From: Mycoplasma crocodyli MP145
Lineage (GTDB): Bacteria > Bacillota_I > Bacilli_A > Mycoplasmatales > Metamycoplasmataceae
Reading direction: 5' to 3'
Assembly: GCF_000025845.1 (NCBI RefSeq)
Contig: NC_014014.1
Location: forward strand, 382,099 to 446,098
DNA length: 64,000 nucleotides
Part shown: positions 12,833 through 22,100 of the stretch, piece by piece
How positions within the stretch are numbered: position 1 is the stretch's first letter
Layout of the letters: every line of letters begins with the position of its first letter
Notes under the pieces: generated by a model
What the model was told of the DNA's origin: nothing
The model's database searches: none
The model's input: only the letters and a program-made list of their open reading frames with translations
Position numbers and translations under genes: made by a program

Positions 12833-15604
12833 ATGCCAAGAGTAAAATCAACTAATACAGCTACGCCACAGGCAAAAAGAACAACAACAAGAGCTAAAAA
12901 ACCGACTCTTGTTAATGATGAAAAACTAAATTTAATGAGCATAAGAACTAATCCAAGAAATGTAGTACAAAGTAAAAGAGATAAAAGAAATCTATCTAAA
13001 TTAACTAATGAAGCTAGAAATAAAAACCAAGTTTCAAATAGATTTGATAGAAACGATTCACCTTATATTGAAAGTGCCCCACGTGCACAAGTTAATAGAC
13101 TTGCTCGTAAGGAATTTGATCAAGAAAAAGATTATAAACCAGTCAAACCAGCTAGAAAACCTAGAACAACTAAAACTTCTAGCACGCCTAGAAAACCTAG
13201 AACAACTAGAACAACAACTCCTAAAGAAGTTAAACCTAGAAAACCTAGAACAACTAAAACAACAACTCCTAAAGAGATTAAACCTAGAAAACCTAGAACT
13301 TTAAAAGCAATTTCTGAAACACCAAAAAGAAAAAAAGTTGTTACAACAATTTTGAAAGATCCTCAAGCATATTTTACTGATAGTCCACTTCCAATTGTTG
13401 AACAATTAAATGAAGAACTAACTAGAGAAAAATTACCTAACCCAAGAGCTTATTTTACATCAAGCCCCTTACCAATAGATTTTTCTGAAAAAAGATATGT
13501 CCCAAATTTCGAATTTGTTGAGGAAAAACCAATAATTAACCAACCTGAACAAATTATTCAAGAACCAAAAGAAATAACAAGAGAAAAATTACCTAACCCA
13601 AGAGCTTATTTTACATCAAGCCCTTTACCAATAGATTTTTCGGTTATAAGAGTTAAACCTACAATTGATAAACCAGAATATGTCTTTACTGAAACTCCTA
13701 AAGAAATTGTTGAAGAACAAATTATAGAAACTCATGGTTTGAAATCTAAAGATATTCATAATGAGTATATTAAAGACCCAGATCCTAAAATTATTACAAC
13801 AATTACTGAAACCATTAAAACAACAAAAACTATTACAACTATTACCGATATTATCAATAATGTTGAATTAGAATTAAAAGAAGACCAAATTAAAACTGAG
13901 ATTGATTTTAAGAAAAAACTTTCTGAAAATGAATTAGGTTTCGCTGAAGAAATTATTGAAGTTTCTGTTGAAGAATCAGGGTTTGAACGACTATTTCCTA
14001 AACCAATAAAATACCTTCATAGACCTGAGCCAAAGGACTTAATGGTAATGAGAGGTATTAAAAAAACAGGTTTTTTAACATCATTTGGAGATGGTATTCT
14101 GGCTTTCTTTAAAGGCATTTATAAACTTGGAAAGAAATTTACAAGATTAATAGGAATCAATAAAAATGCTACTGAAAACTTTGATTTTGATTACTACGTA
14201 GAAAATGCTCCTGTTGAATATGTTTTTGCAAAAAATAGAAAAGTTGTTGCTGAAATTAAAGATATTTATTTAACTTTTGCAAACCCAGCAAACCCAGCTG
14301 AAAAGAATTTAGTTCTTAGAGGTCCTTCCTTCAAAGTGTATGAAGGATGTATCCATGCTGTTATTGGTGAAAGTGGTTCTGGTAAATCAGTTATTACTTC
14401 ACTATTGTATGGACTTACTGGTTCGAATGCCATAATTGAAAGTGGTAGTGTAAAACTTTATGGTCTAGAAGTTCAAAACTTCAGTCTCAAACAATGAGAA
14501 AGATCAAAATTAAGAGGTAGAATAGTTTCAGCCGTATTCCAAAACCCTATGTCAATACTTGACCCAACCATGAAAGTTGGAGAGCAAATTATTGAAGGAA
14601 TGTTAATTAATAAAATTGTTAAAGGCAGAAAAGCAGCAAGATTAGAAGCTATAAAATACTTACAAATGACTAAAATCGGTAATCCCGAAAAAGTTATGAA
14701 ACTCTATCCACATGAACTTAGTGGTGGAATGATACAAAGAATTGCCCTTGCAGCCATAATTTCGCTTAAACCAAAATTATTAATTATGGATGAACCTACA
14801 ACAGCGCTTGACCCAACAGTTCAAGCTTTAGTTCTTGATATTATTAGAGAATTACAAGCTGAATTTAAAATTGCAACCATTTTTATAACTCATGACTTAG
14901 GAGTTGTTGCTTCTATTGCTGATTATATCAACATAATGTATGCTGGTCAAATAGTTGAAAGCGGTACAAAGGAAGAAATTTTAATGAATCCTCAACATCC
15001 TTATACATGAGGTTTAATTGTTTCGATGCCTGATTTTAATAAAAATAGTAGACTTCAAGTAATAAGAGGAGCAGTTCCATCTAACCTTAATAATATTGTA
15101 GGTGATGCTTTTGCAGTTAGAAATGATTATGCACTAGCTAGAGATTTTGAAGTGCAACCTGATTACTATCAAATTAGTTCAACACATTTTGTTAAAAGTG
15201 CACTACTTGATGAATTAGCTCCAACTTATCAACCGCCTCATATTATTAAAACATTATGAGAAAAATATAATGCTTATTTGCATAAATTATATGGTAAAAA
15301 TATTTTAGTTACTAGAAATGAGTATGAACACTATAAAGCATTAGCAAAAGAACATAACGAGATTGTCATTGAGTTAAAAGCTGAATATGAACCGTTAAGC
15401 ATCGAAAACTCTAAGGATAATGAAGATGATTTTAAAGTTTATAACACAAATGAAGAAGTAATTAAGGATAAAATCAAACCAGAAGATAATATTGAAAAGC
15501 AAATAGAACTTATCAAAGAAGTTTCTACCAATTCAACTTATTCAAAGGATAAAAAGAATTTAAATAAGAAAAATAAAAAGTCTAAAGGAGTAATTCATGG
15601 ATAA
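12833..15604 (+). CDS. oppD: OppD oligopeptide transporter ATPase with long repeat-rich N-terminal extension
   Basis: The ABC ATPase core spans about residues 472-735 of 923. It has Walker A GESGSGKS near residue 512, signature LSGGMIQR, Walker B LLIMDEPTTALDP and switch His in FITHDLG. A typical OppD has about 330 residues. Here roughly 470 residues come first. They are very basic at the start (PRKPRTT-type repeats encoded by 48-bp units), then hold two near-identical PNPRAYFTSSPLPIDFS repeats and a looser third copy, then an acidic and then amphipathic stretch before the ATPase. A further ~190 charged residues follow the ATPase. The role of these extensions is unknown. The ATPase function, powering peptide uptake with OppF, is secure. 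Confidence 0.92.
13148..13310 (+). repeat. In-frame tandem repeat inside oppD (PRKPRTT units, 48-bp period)
   Basis: Four successive copies of a segment beginning CCTAGAAAACCTAGAAC occur, most spaced 48 bases apart, encoding PRKPRT followed by Thr/Lys-rich linkers. The period is a multiple of three, so copy changes keep the frame. The encoded segment is strongly basic. Confidence 0.9.
13424..13641 (+). repeat. 62-bp direct repeat pair inside oppD
   Basis: The 62 bases at 13424-13485 recur at 13580-13641 with a single C/T difference. They encode REKLPNPRAYFTSSPLPIDF. A more diverged third version lies near 13359-13400 (DPQAYFTDSPLPI). The spacing of 156 bases keeps the reading frame. Confidence 0.9.
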
Positions 15605-16922
15605 AAAATATTATTGTGAAAAAATGCCTTTAGGTAAAAAAGTTTGTAGATTAATTTTGCCAGGAACTGAACAAATGTTAAATGCTTATCCTAATAAAAA
15701 AACATTAGTTTCATTAAGACATTTAGATATAAATTATGGAGCAGGTGTTAAAGCATTTGCTGCTATCAAGGATTTGAATCTTAACATCTATGAAGGTGAA
15801 GTGCTTGGACTTGTTGGTGAAAGTGGTTCGGGTAAATCTACTACTGGAAGAGCAATTATAGGTCTTACACCACATAGTTTTGGATACATAAAAATCAAAG
15901 ACACAGTTATTCCGAAAAACATTTCAAAAGGTCTTAAAACAACTAAAAAATATAAAAACATGATTAGTTTTATGATCAATAATGTTCAAATGATTTTTCA
16001 AGATCCAACAAACTCACTTAATCCCTACAAAAATGTTGAATGAGTTGTTTCAGAAGGTTTATTAAATTCAAAAAATGCTGATTATTTATTCCATATAAAC
16101 TTTGATCAACAGGTTTTGAGTAATGTATACAATCAAGTATTAAAACTTGAACCAGAAAGACCAATCTATGATGATTTACTTTCTATTTATAGAGAAGTTG
16201 AAAAAGGTATTGAAGAATCTTTCAAAATAGTTTTTGAAGACTTATTTGATAAAATTTCAAAACGTTATGTTGCAAATAGAGACTTATATGAAAATGTTAT
16301 GAAGTATATAACAAGTGCAAAAGAAGAAAAACTTGTTGTAAAAAATGCTTCATATAAAGATTGTAAAAAAATGTTAATTATTAACATGCTAAAACAAGTC
16401 GGGCTTGATGAAACTGTTCTGGGAAGATTTCCATTAGAGTTTTCTGGCGGTCAACAACAACGTTTAGGAATTTGTCGTTCAATAATTCTTAAACCAAAAC
16501 TTTTAATAGCGGATGAACCTATTTCAGCTCTTGACGTTTCTATTCAGGCTCAAGTTATTAATATCTTTAAAGAACTAAAAGAAAAATTCCATTTAACTAT
16601 TCTTTTTATTGCTCATGATTTAAGAATGGTTGAATACATTTCAGATAGAATTGCTGTTATTAACAAAGGAACTTTACTTGAAGTTGGAACTAGTCAAGAG
16701 ATAGTTAAAAATGCTCTTCATCCTTACACTAAGTCTCTTTTAGATGCGGTTCCTTCTATCGAATCTAAAAAAGGTTCTTTACTAGGTTATCAATATAATC
16801 CTGCTATTCATGATTATGATGAAACAAAACAACCAAAATGACAAAAAATAAATAAAGATCATTTTGTCCTTGCTTCTGATGAAGAACTTGAATCATTTAA
16901 ACTTATTGAAAGAATAAGATAA
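15597..16922 (+). CDS. oppF: OppF oligopeptide transporter ATPase
   Basis: This is the second ATPase of the importer, 441 residues. Walker A GESGSGKST is at about residue 74, the Q-loop sits in MIFQDPTNSLNP, the signature FSGGQQQR near residue 282, then Walker B LLIADEPISALD and FIAHDL. Between Q-loop and signature lies an insertion of roughly 130 residues not found in standard OppF (about 330 residues). Its ATG overlaps the end of oppD by 8 bases, so translation is probably coupled. An AAAGGAG site lies inside the oppD end. A strong hairpin terminator follows directly, ending the operon. Confidence 0.93.
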
Positions 16923-16923
16923 T

Positions 16924-16960
16924 AAAAATTGGAGATTACAACAACATCTCCGATTTTTAT
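16924..16960 (+). terminator. Rho-independent terminator after oppF
   Basis: AAAATTGGAGAT pairs with ATCTCCGATTTT around a short loop and is followed by T-rich sequence, 1 base after the oppF stop codon. It closes the protease-opp operon. Confidence 0.85.
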
Positions 16961-17090
16961 TATTTCTCTTGCCTATAGGTAAATACGTAATTTAAAAACT
17001 AATTAGTTTTAACTAACTTGTTTTTAAATTAATAATAAAAACTTTAGTTATTTTCAAAGAATTTCAATTATTAATCCAATAAAATACTAT

Positions 17091-17125
17091 AAAAAATGCT
17101 TATTCTAAATGAATGAGCATTTTTT
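17091..17125. terminator. Hairpin terminator downstream of the cysteine-rich gene
   Basis: A near-perfect 15-bp inverted repeat (AAAAAATGCTTATTC / GAATGAGCATTTTTT, one G-T-type mismatch) surrounds a 5-base loop. Read on the minus strand it has a 3' T-run just past the cysteine-rich gene, so it is most likely that gene's terminator. It is symmetric and could also stop + strand transcripts. Confidence 0.8.
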
Positions 17126-17137
17126 AATATATTTTCA

Positions 17138-17335
17138 CTATTTTGTTCCGCATGAACTCTTTGAACAAGAGTCTTTAGAACAATCGCTTTTTTCTTTGCA
17201 ACATGCTTTTGTTTCGCAAGCGCTTTTTTCTTTGCAACATGCTTTTGTTTCGCAAGTAGAAGCAGCTCTATTACATGTGCTTACTTTTACTTCTTGTTCT
17301 TTACTACTGTTGCATGATTTTTTACATCCAGCCAT
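17138..17335 (-). CDS. Small cysteine-rich protein (metallothionein-like composition), unrecognised
   Basis: This 65-residue product has 12 cysteines, many lysines and serines, and no hydrophobic segment. It contains two tandem copies of CETKACCKEKS (also visible as a direct DNA repeat) and further Cys-x3/4-Cys pairs up to the end (SSCGTK). Although short, it looks real: AAGGAG stands 6-7 bases before the ATG, a palindrome and A+T-rich promoter-like sequence lie upstream, and a clean terminator lies downstream. The composition resembles metallothioneins or other metal-binding or copper-buffering proteins, but I recognise no family. It is transcribed divergently from the M42 peptidase. Metal binding is inference from the Cys spacing. 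Confidence 0.7.
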   Translation of the reverse strand: MAGCKKSCNSSKEQEVKVSTCNRAASTCETKACCKEKSACETKACCKEKSDCSKDSCSKSSCGTK

Positions 17336-17424
17336 TTTTTCTCCTTATTTTAATAATTAAAATTATTTTAAAACTTTTTTTAAAATTGTTACAAATTTAT
17401 TCATTTTTTTTATTATGTAAAAAT

Positions 17425-17470
17425 AAAAAGTTTATTTATTTGTGTTTTTTTCAAAATAAATAAACTTTTT
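17425..17470. repeat. 19-bp inverted repeat (strong A+T hairpin)
   Basis: AAAAAGTTTATTTATTTGTG pairs with CAAAATAAATAAACTTTTT around a T-run loop. It lies between two divergent genes, so a normal terminator role is not obvious. Confidence 0.75.
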
Positions 17471-17584
17471 ATAAATTTTAACTAAAAATTTAGCGTTTTT
17501 TAGTTTATTTTTATTGATATTAATATTTAAAAGTTTAATAGTAAATTATTTAATTTATATAGATAAGCAAAATAATTTAAATCA

Positions 17585-17614
17585 TTGATTAATATTTGAT
17601 TATTAAATTATAAT
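17585..17614 (+). promoter_or_regulatory. Promoter of the M42 peptidase gene
   Basis: TTGATT and TATAAT are separated by 18 bases. The -10 ends 22 bases before the ATG, leaving room for a short leader with a TGAGG ribosome site. Confidence 0.65.
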
Positions 17615-17636
17615 TGTAATAATTAATGAGGTAAAA

Positions 17637-18722
17637 ATGAATAAAAAACAATTTAAAGAAAGATTAATTCAATACTTGGAAATTGAAGCGATGAGTCGTT
17701 ATGAAGAACCTGTTGCTAAACAATTAAAAGAAAATACTTTAAGCGAAAATTTTAAATATTCAAGAGATGGGTTAGGTTCCCTTATAATACATAAACCATC
17801 AAAAAATAAAAACGCTCCTAAATTAATGGTTGCTGCACATATGGATGAAGTAGGTTACTTAGTAAGAAGAATTGAATCTAATGGGCAATTATTATTAAGT
17901 CCTGTTGGTGGAATTTGGGCAACTGTTGCTATTGGAACTAAGGCTAAGTTAGTAACAAATAGAACTAATAAAAGTTTCTTGGGAGTTTTTGGTCATACAT
18001 CAATTCATATTATGAAATCAGAAGATGTTTCTAAAGCTACAACTAATGATCAATTGTATGCCGATTTTGGCTTTATTTCAGATAAAGAAGCTGTTGAACT
18101 AGGTGTTGAAGTAGGTGATAGAGTTTATATGTCAGGTGAAACTATATTATTTAATAATGATGATTTAGTTGGCGGAAAAGCGATGGATAATAGAGCAGGA
18201 GTTACTGTTTTAGATTATGTTGCTAATAAACTAAAAGATATTGAACTTGATGTGGATTTATATTTAGTTGGAACAGTGCAAGAAGAAGTAGGGTGTAGAG
18301 GTGCAAAAAGTTCTGTCTCACTTATTAATCCTGATTTAGCCATTGCTCTTGATACAACGTCATCTCATGATACTATAAATACTATTTCAGGAACTACTAA
18401 ATTATTTGGTGGAGCAGCCTTAAGAGTAAAAGATGGCGGTACATTAATGGATCCAAAATGAGTTGAGTACATTTATGAAGTTGCTAACAAAAACAAAATT
18501 AAAGCTTATAAATTTGTAGCTATGGGTGGTGGAACTGATGCACATGAATTGCAATTTGCACAGGGTGGAGCAGCTGTTATTACTTTATCGCTTCCACAAC
18601 GTTACTTGCATTCACCAATTGGAGTTTGTGCTATTAGTGATTTGATGGCTACAGGCGATTTGATTATAAAAATAGTTCAATCACTAAATCCAACTGAGTA
18701 TGAAAATATTAAATATAAGTAG
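17637..18722 (+). CDS. M42 family metallo-aminopeptidase (glutamyl aminopeptidase/endoglucanase-like)
   Basis: This cytoplasmic zinc/cobalt aminopeptidase has 361 residues, the usual family length. All expected metal and catalytic positions are visible: AHMDEVG (His68, Asp70), the bridging Asp184 in DNRAG, the catalytic/metal pair Glu216-Glu217 in VQEEVG, an Asp near 239 in ALDTT, and His303 in GGGTDAHE. The family removes N-terminal residues from short peptides, which fits a peptide-importing organism that finishes digestion inside the cell. It has its own promoter and lies next to, but not in, the opp operon. Annotations of PepA, YsdC or FrvX type would be equivalent. Confidence 0.92.
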
Positions 18723-18779
18723 TATATAAAAACATTGTTTTTTATGTTAAAATATAAATTATTTATGTAAGGAGGTCTT

Positions 18780-19025
18780 ATGGTAGAAATGAGTACTGGA
18801 GCATTTGCTGGAACAATTATAGGAACAATTATTGGTGTTGCTATTTTAGTTGGTTTTATTACATTTTTTATAGTAAAAAGATTGTTTGAAAAACAAATTA
18901 AAGAAAATCCACCCATTACTGAAAAAATGATTAGAGTTATGTTTAATCAAATGGGACGTAAAGCTTCTGAAACACAAATAAAGCAAATTATGCGTTCAAT
19001 GCAAAATGCAAAAGACAAACAATAA
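18780..19025 (+). CDS. yneF: YneF-like (UPF0154) small membrane protein
   Basis: This 81-residue protein has one N-terminal membrane helix (GTIIGTIIGVAILVGFITFF), then a conserved cytoplasmic part with ENPPITEKMIRVMFNQMGRK and ...QIKQIMRSM. This matches the UPF0154/YneF family found throughout Firmicutes and mollicutes, whose function is not established. A very strong ribosome site (AAGGAGGTC) precedes the ATG. It is a short single gene between the M42 peptidase and a convergent giant gene. Confidence 0.88.
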   Translation: MVEMSTGAFAGTIIGTIIGVAILVGFITFFIVKRLFEKQIKENPPITEKMIRVMFNQMGRKASETQIKQIMRSMQNAKDKQ

Positions 19026-19091
19026 TATTAGTTGCATCATTTTTTGGTGCATTTTATTATGTTGTTTTATATTTAATTTTTAGATAATCAA

Positions 19092-19134
19092 ACTTTAAAA
19101 AAATCCCTAGATTAGTCTAGAGATTTTTTTAAAG
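19092..19134. terminator. Bidirectional terminator between yneF and giant gene 1
   Basis: A 20-bp stem with one mismatch (ACTTTAAAAAAATC... / ...GATTTTTTTAAAGT) surrounds a TTAG loop, flanked by A- and T-runs on both sides. It serves two convergent genes. A smaller hairpin at 19031-19055 may also act for yneF. Its sequence recurs downstream of the paralogous giant gene 2. Confidence 0.85.
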
Positions 19135-19153
19135 TTTATATTTTGCTTTTGTA

Positions 19154-22100
19154 TTAAGCTTGATTTTTTCTTTTTTTACCTATTAATAATAGTAGTACTA
19201 TTATAGCTCCTATACCACTTGCAAAAGTACATGTTCATAAAATAATGTCTTTTGTTGTTCAATTGGTTTTTAATAAGTCTTCGATTTTTTGGAATTCAAG
19301 TAATTCAGAATTATATTCTGGTGAATTATATGATGTTGATTTTTGAATTTGTTCACGTTTTTTATCAAGTTCTTTTTTGAATCTTGCATAAGCTTTTTTA
19401 CTGTAATCTTGACTTTTGTGTTCATCTTCAATTTGATTTAATTTACTTAGTAATCCTTCTTTAAAGGTTCTTAATAGTAAGTTTATTTTTGCTATTTCAT
19501 CACTGAAGTTTGAAGCTTGAGCTTTATCAATTTGTTTGTGTCTATTAATATCACTTAATAGTACTTCAAGATTTTCCTTGAATTCTTCTACTGAACTAAT
19601 TGTATATTCATCAAAATTCTTTTCAGTTTCTGCTTTAATGTATCTATTTAATCAATCCTTATTTGTTTCAAGAGTTGAAACGGCATCATTCATTTTTTTG
19701 TTCATTTCAGCATATTCAGCTTTTGTGAATCCAGGAGTTTTATTATCAATTTCAGATTTAATAGTTTTAAATATTTCATCAAACTTAATAACAGAAGGTC
19801 TTGTGTAAAATTCTTCTTTAATGCTCGTGTTTAGTTTGTTGTATGTATTTAATAATTCTTCTTTATTAGGAATTAGAATTTTTTCTTTTACTATCTTAGC
19901 TGTATTTTTAAATTCATCAAGTTTAGCTTTAGCAACTGATGATGTTTTTTGAATTCTTTCTTTATATGCAACTATATCTTTTAAGAATTTTTGTGTTGAA
20001 GGAGTTGTATATAAATCATAATTATCATTAAGAACTTTATCAATTTCTGCAAGTAAAGCATCTTTATTGTTTGATAATATACCATCTAAATTAATTATAT
20101 CATCAGCTAATTTATTATGCTTATCTCACTTGATTACAGGGTTATCAGTAATTTCATTGCTAATTCTATTTGCTTCTTTATTAAATGCATCTTGTATATC
20201 TTGTGTATATTGAGATTTATTAACTTCAAATTTAGCTCTTGCATCTTTTAGTAAATTAGTAAGGTTTGTTTTATTAGTGATTAAATTATCTTTTAACTTG
20301 TTAATTTTATCGTTTCATTCAGGTAATTTTGCTTGTTTAAATATTTCTTTATCAGATGTATTTATTTGATCTTCTAGTTCTGCAACTTTTTTATAGAATT
20401 GAGCAACTGAATCAACGGTATATTCTTGCTCTTTATCACTATTTAACTTTTCAGCTTTTACTTTAGTTAATAAATCAGTTTTGTTGGTTACTAATTCAGC
20501 TATTAATTTATCTGATTCAGCTTTTATAACGTTAAATTGTTCGTTTGTAACATCACCTAGTGCATCGATTTTTGTTTTGAGAGCGGCAAGACCGGTGTTA
20601 AATTGGGTTACACTTGCACTTGTGTGGATATCAAGATTAATTCCATCAAGCAAGGTTTTTAACTCGTTTAATACATCTTTGTTAGATTTAATGTTATTTT
20701 CTTTGTCTGTAATTTGTGCTACTAGACTTGTATATCTATCTAATGGTAATGAAGTATTGTTATCAAAACTTTTATCTAAATCATCCAAGTATTTTTTAAA
20801 GTCAGCAACAGCTTCAGGGCTTTTTGTAGGATAATCAGTTTTTTGTTTTTGCTCAATAAATTCTTTTAACATTTGTAGATTTGTTTTTAGCAACTTATTA
20901 GAGTCATCAATTTGTTTTTCATAATCATCATTCTTAGGTTTATCGATTTCATCATCTGCTAATATTGCTGTCTTTAATCTTTCAAGTTCTTTTAGATAAG
21001 CAGTTGTAGATGCTGGATTACTTGATGCTGCATCAACTTTTTTAAGAAGTTCGATTTTATTTATTAATGATTTTTGATATGTTTCAAGTAATTTTTCAAC
21101 TTCGTTTAATTTAGCTACATAATCATCATATTTAGGTGAATCAACTGATGTTACTTCTAGTCCTTTTATTTCATTTACTAATTCTTCAAGTTTAGGGTTG
21201 AATTTAGTTATTGAGTTTTCAGTGATAAATTTATTTACCTTTGCTTTTACTTCATCTGCTTTTGATAGTAATTTATCTTTATTTGTTTTTAGTTTAGCCA
21301 CTTCTTGATTTATTTTAGATATGTCTTCATTGTAATCTGCTAAAAGATAAGGTGAAGTTGTTTTGTCTACTTTCTTATAAATTTCATCTAGTTTAGCATT
21401 TACTTCTTTTACACTATCGATTGTATGGTAATCTTTACCTGCATTTTTAGCTTCTCTTACTTTTTCAAGTAGAGCTGTTTTGTATAGTTTAAGTTTGTCA
21501 TGTGCACTTTGTATTTTTTCTTTAATTTCTAATACATGAGCTCCTGTAATAGGATCAATTGAAGTATATTCATTTCTTATTGAATTAACTGCTTCTTTAT
21601 ATTTTTCAACTGATGTAGTTGTATAACTCGTTAATTTCGAATCATCAAGTGCATCAGTAAATAAGGCATCTATAACTTTTTTATTTGTTTCAACATTACT
21701 TAATAATTTATTTAATGTTTCTTTATCGGTTGTATATTGAGTTAATTTGTAGTCATCTTCTTTTTTAGGTTCAATTTCTGTTTTTAAAGCATTAATATCA
21801 GCTAATAATTTATCTTTAGCTTGGTTTGTAAGTGATGAATAATCTGCATTAAGTGCAAGTTGTATCTCTTGTTGAATTTTTGATTTATGAGTTTGCAAGT
21901 CAGATAATATTGCTTGGTCAATTTTTTGTTTAAACTCTTCATATTTAGCTTTTGAAAGTGGTTTAAGTTCATTTTCGATTGCTCTATTAATTCTATCTAG
22001 TTCAGTTATGAGTTTATCTCTTGATTCGCTTGTGAATTTATCATTATCTTTATTAGCTGCTTTAACATCTTCTAGATATTTTAATGTATCTTTTTCAAAG

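Larger units (their letters stand above)
17336..17636. promoter_or_regulatory. Divergent intergenic region with palindromes and promoters
   Basis: This region separates the cysteine-rich gene (-) from the M42 peptidase (+). It holds a perfect palindrome ATTTTAATAATTAAAAT at 17347-17363, right in the leader of the cysteine-rich gene. It also holds a 19-bp inverted repeat (17425-17443 / 17452-17470) and a smaller one near 17478-17508. A promoter for the peptidase lies at its right end. The palindromes could be repressor sites or terminator-like stems; the sequence alone does not decide. Confidence 0.5.

Noticed and set aside
13148-13641. CRISPR-like repeat array
   Set aside because: Repeats are in frame, encode regular protein repeats in oppD, and there are no unique spacers of constant length.
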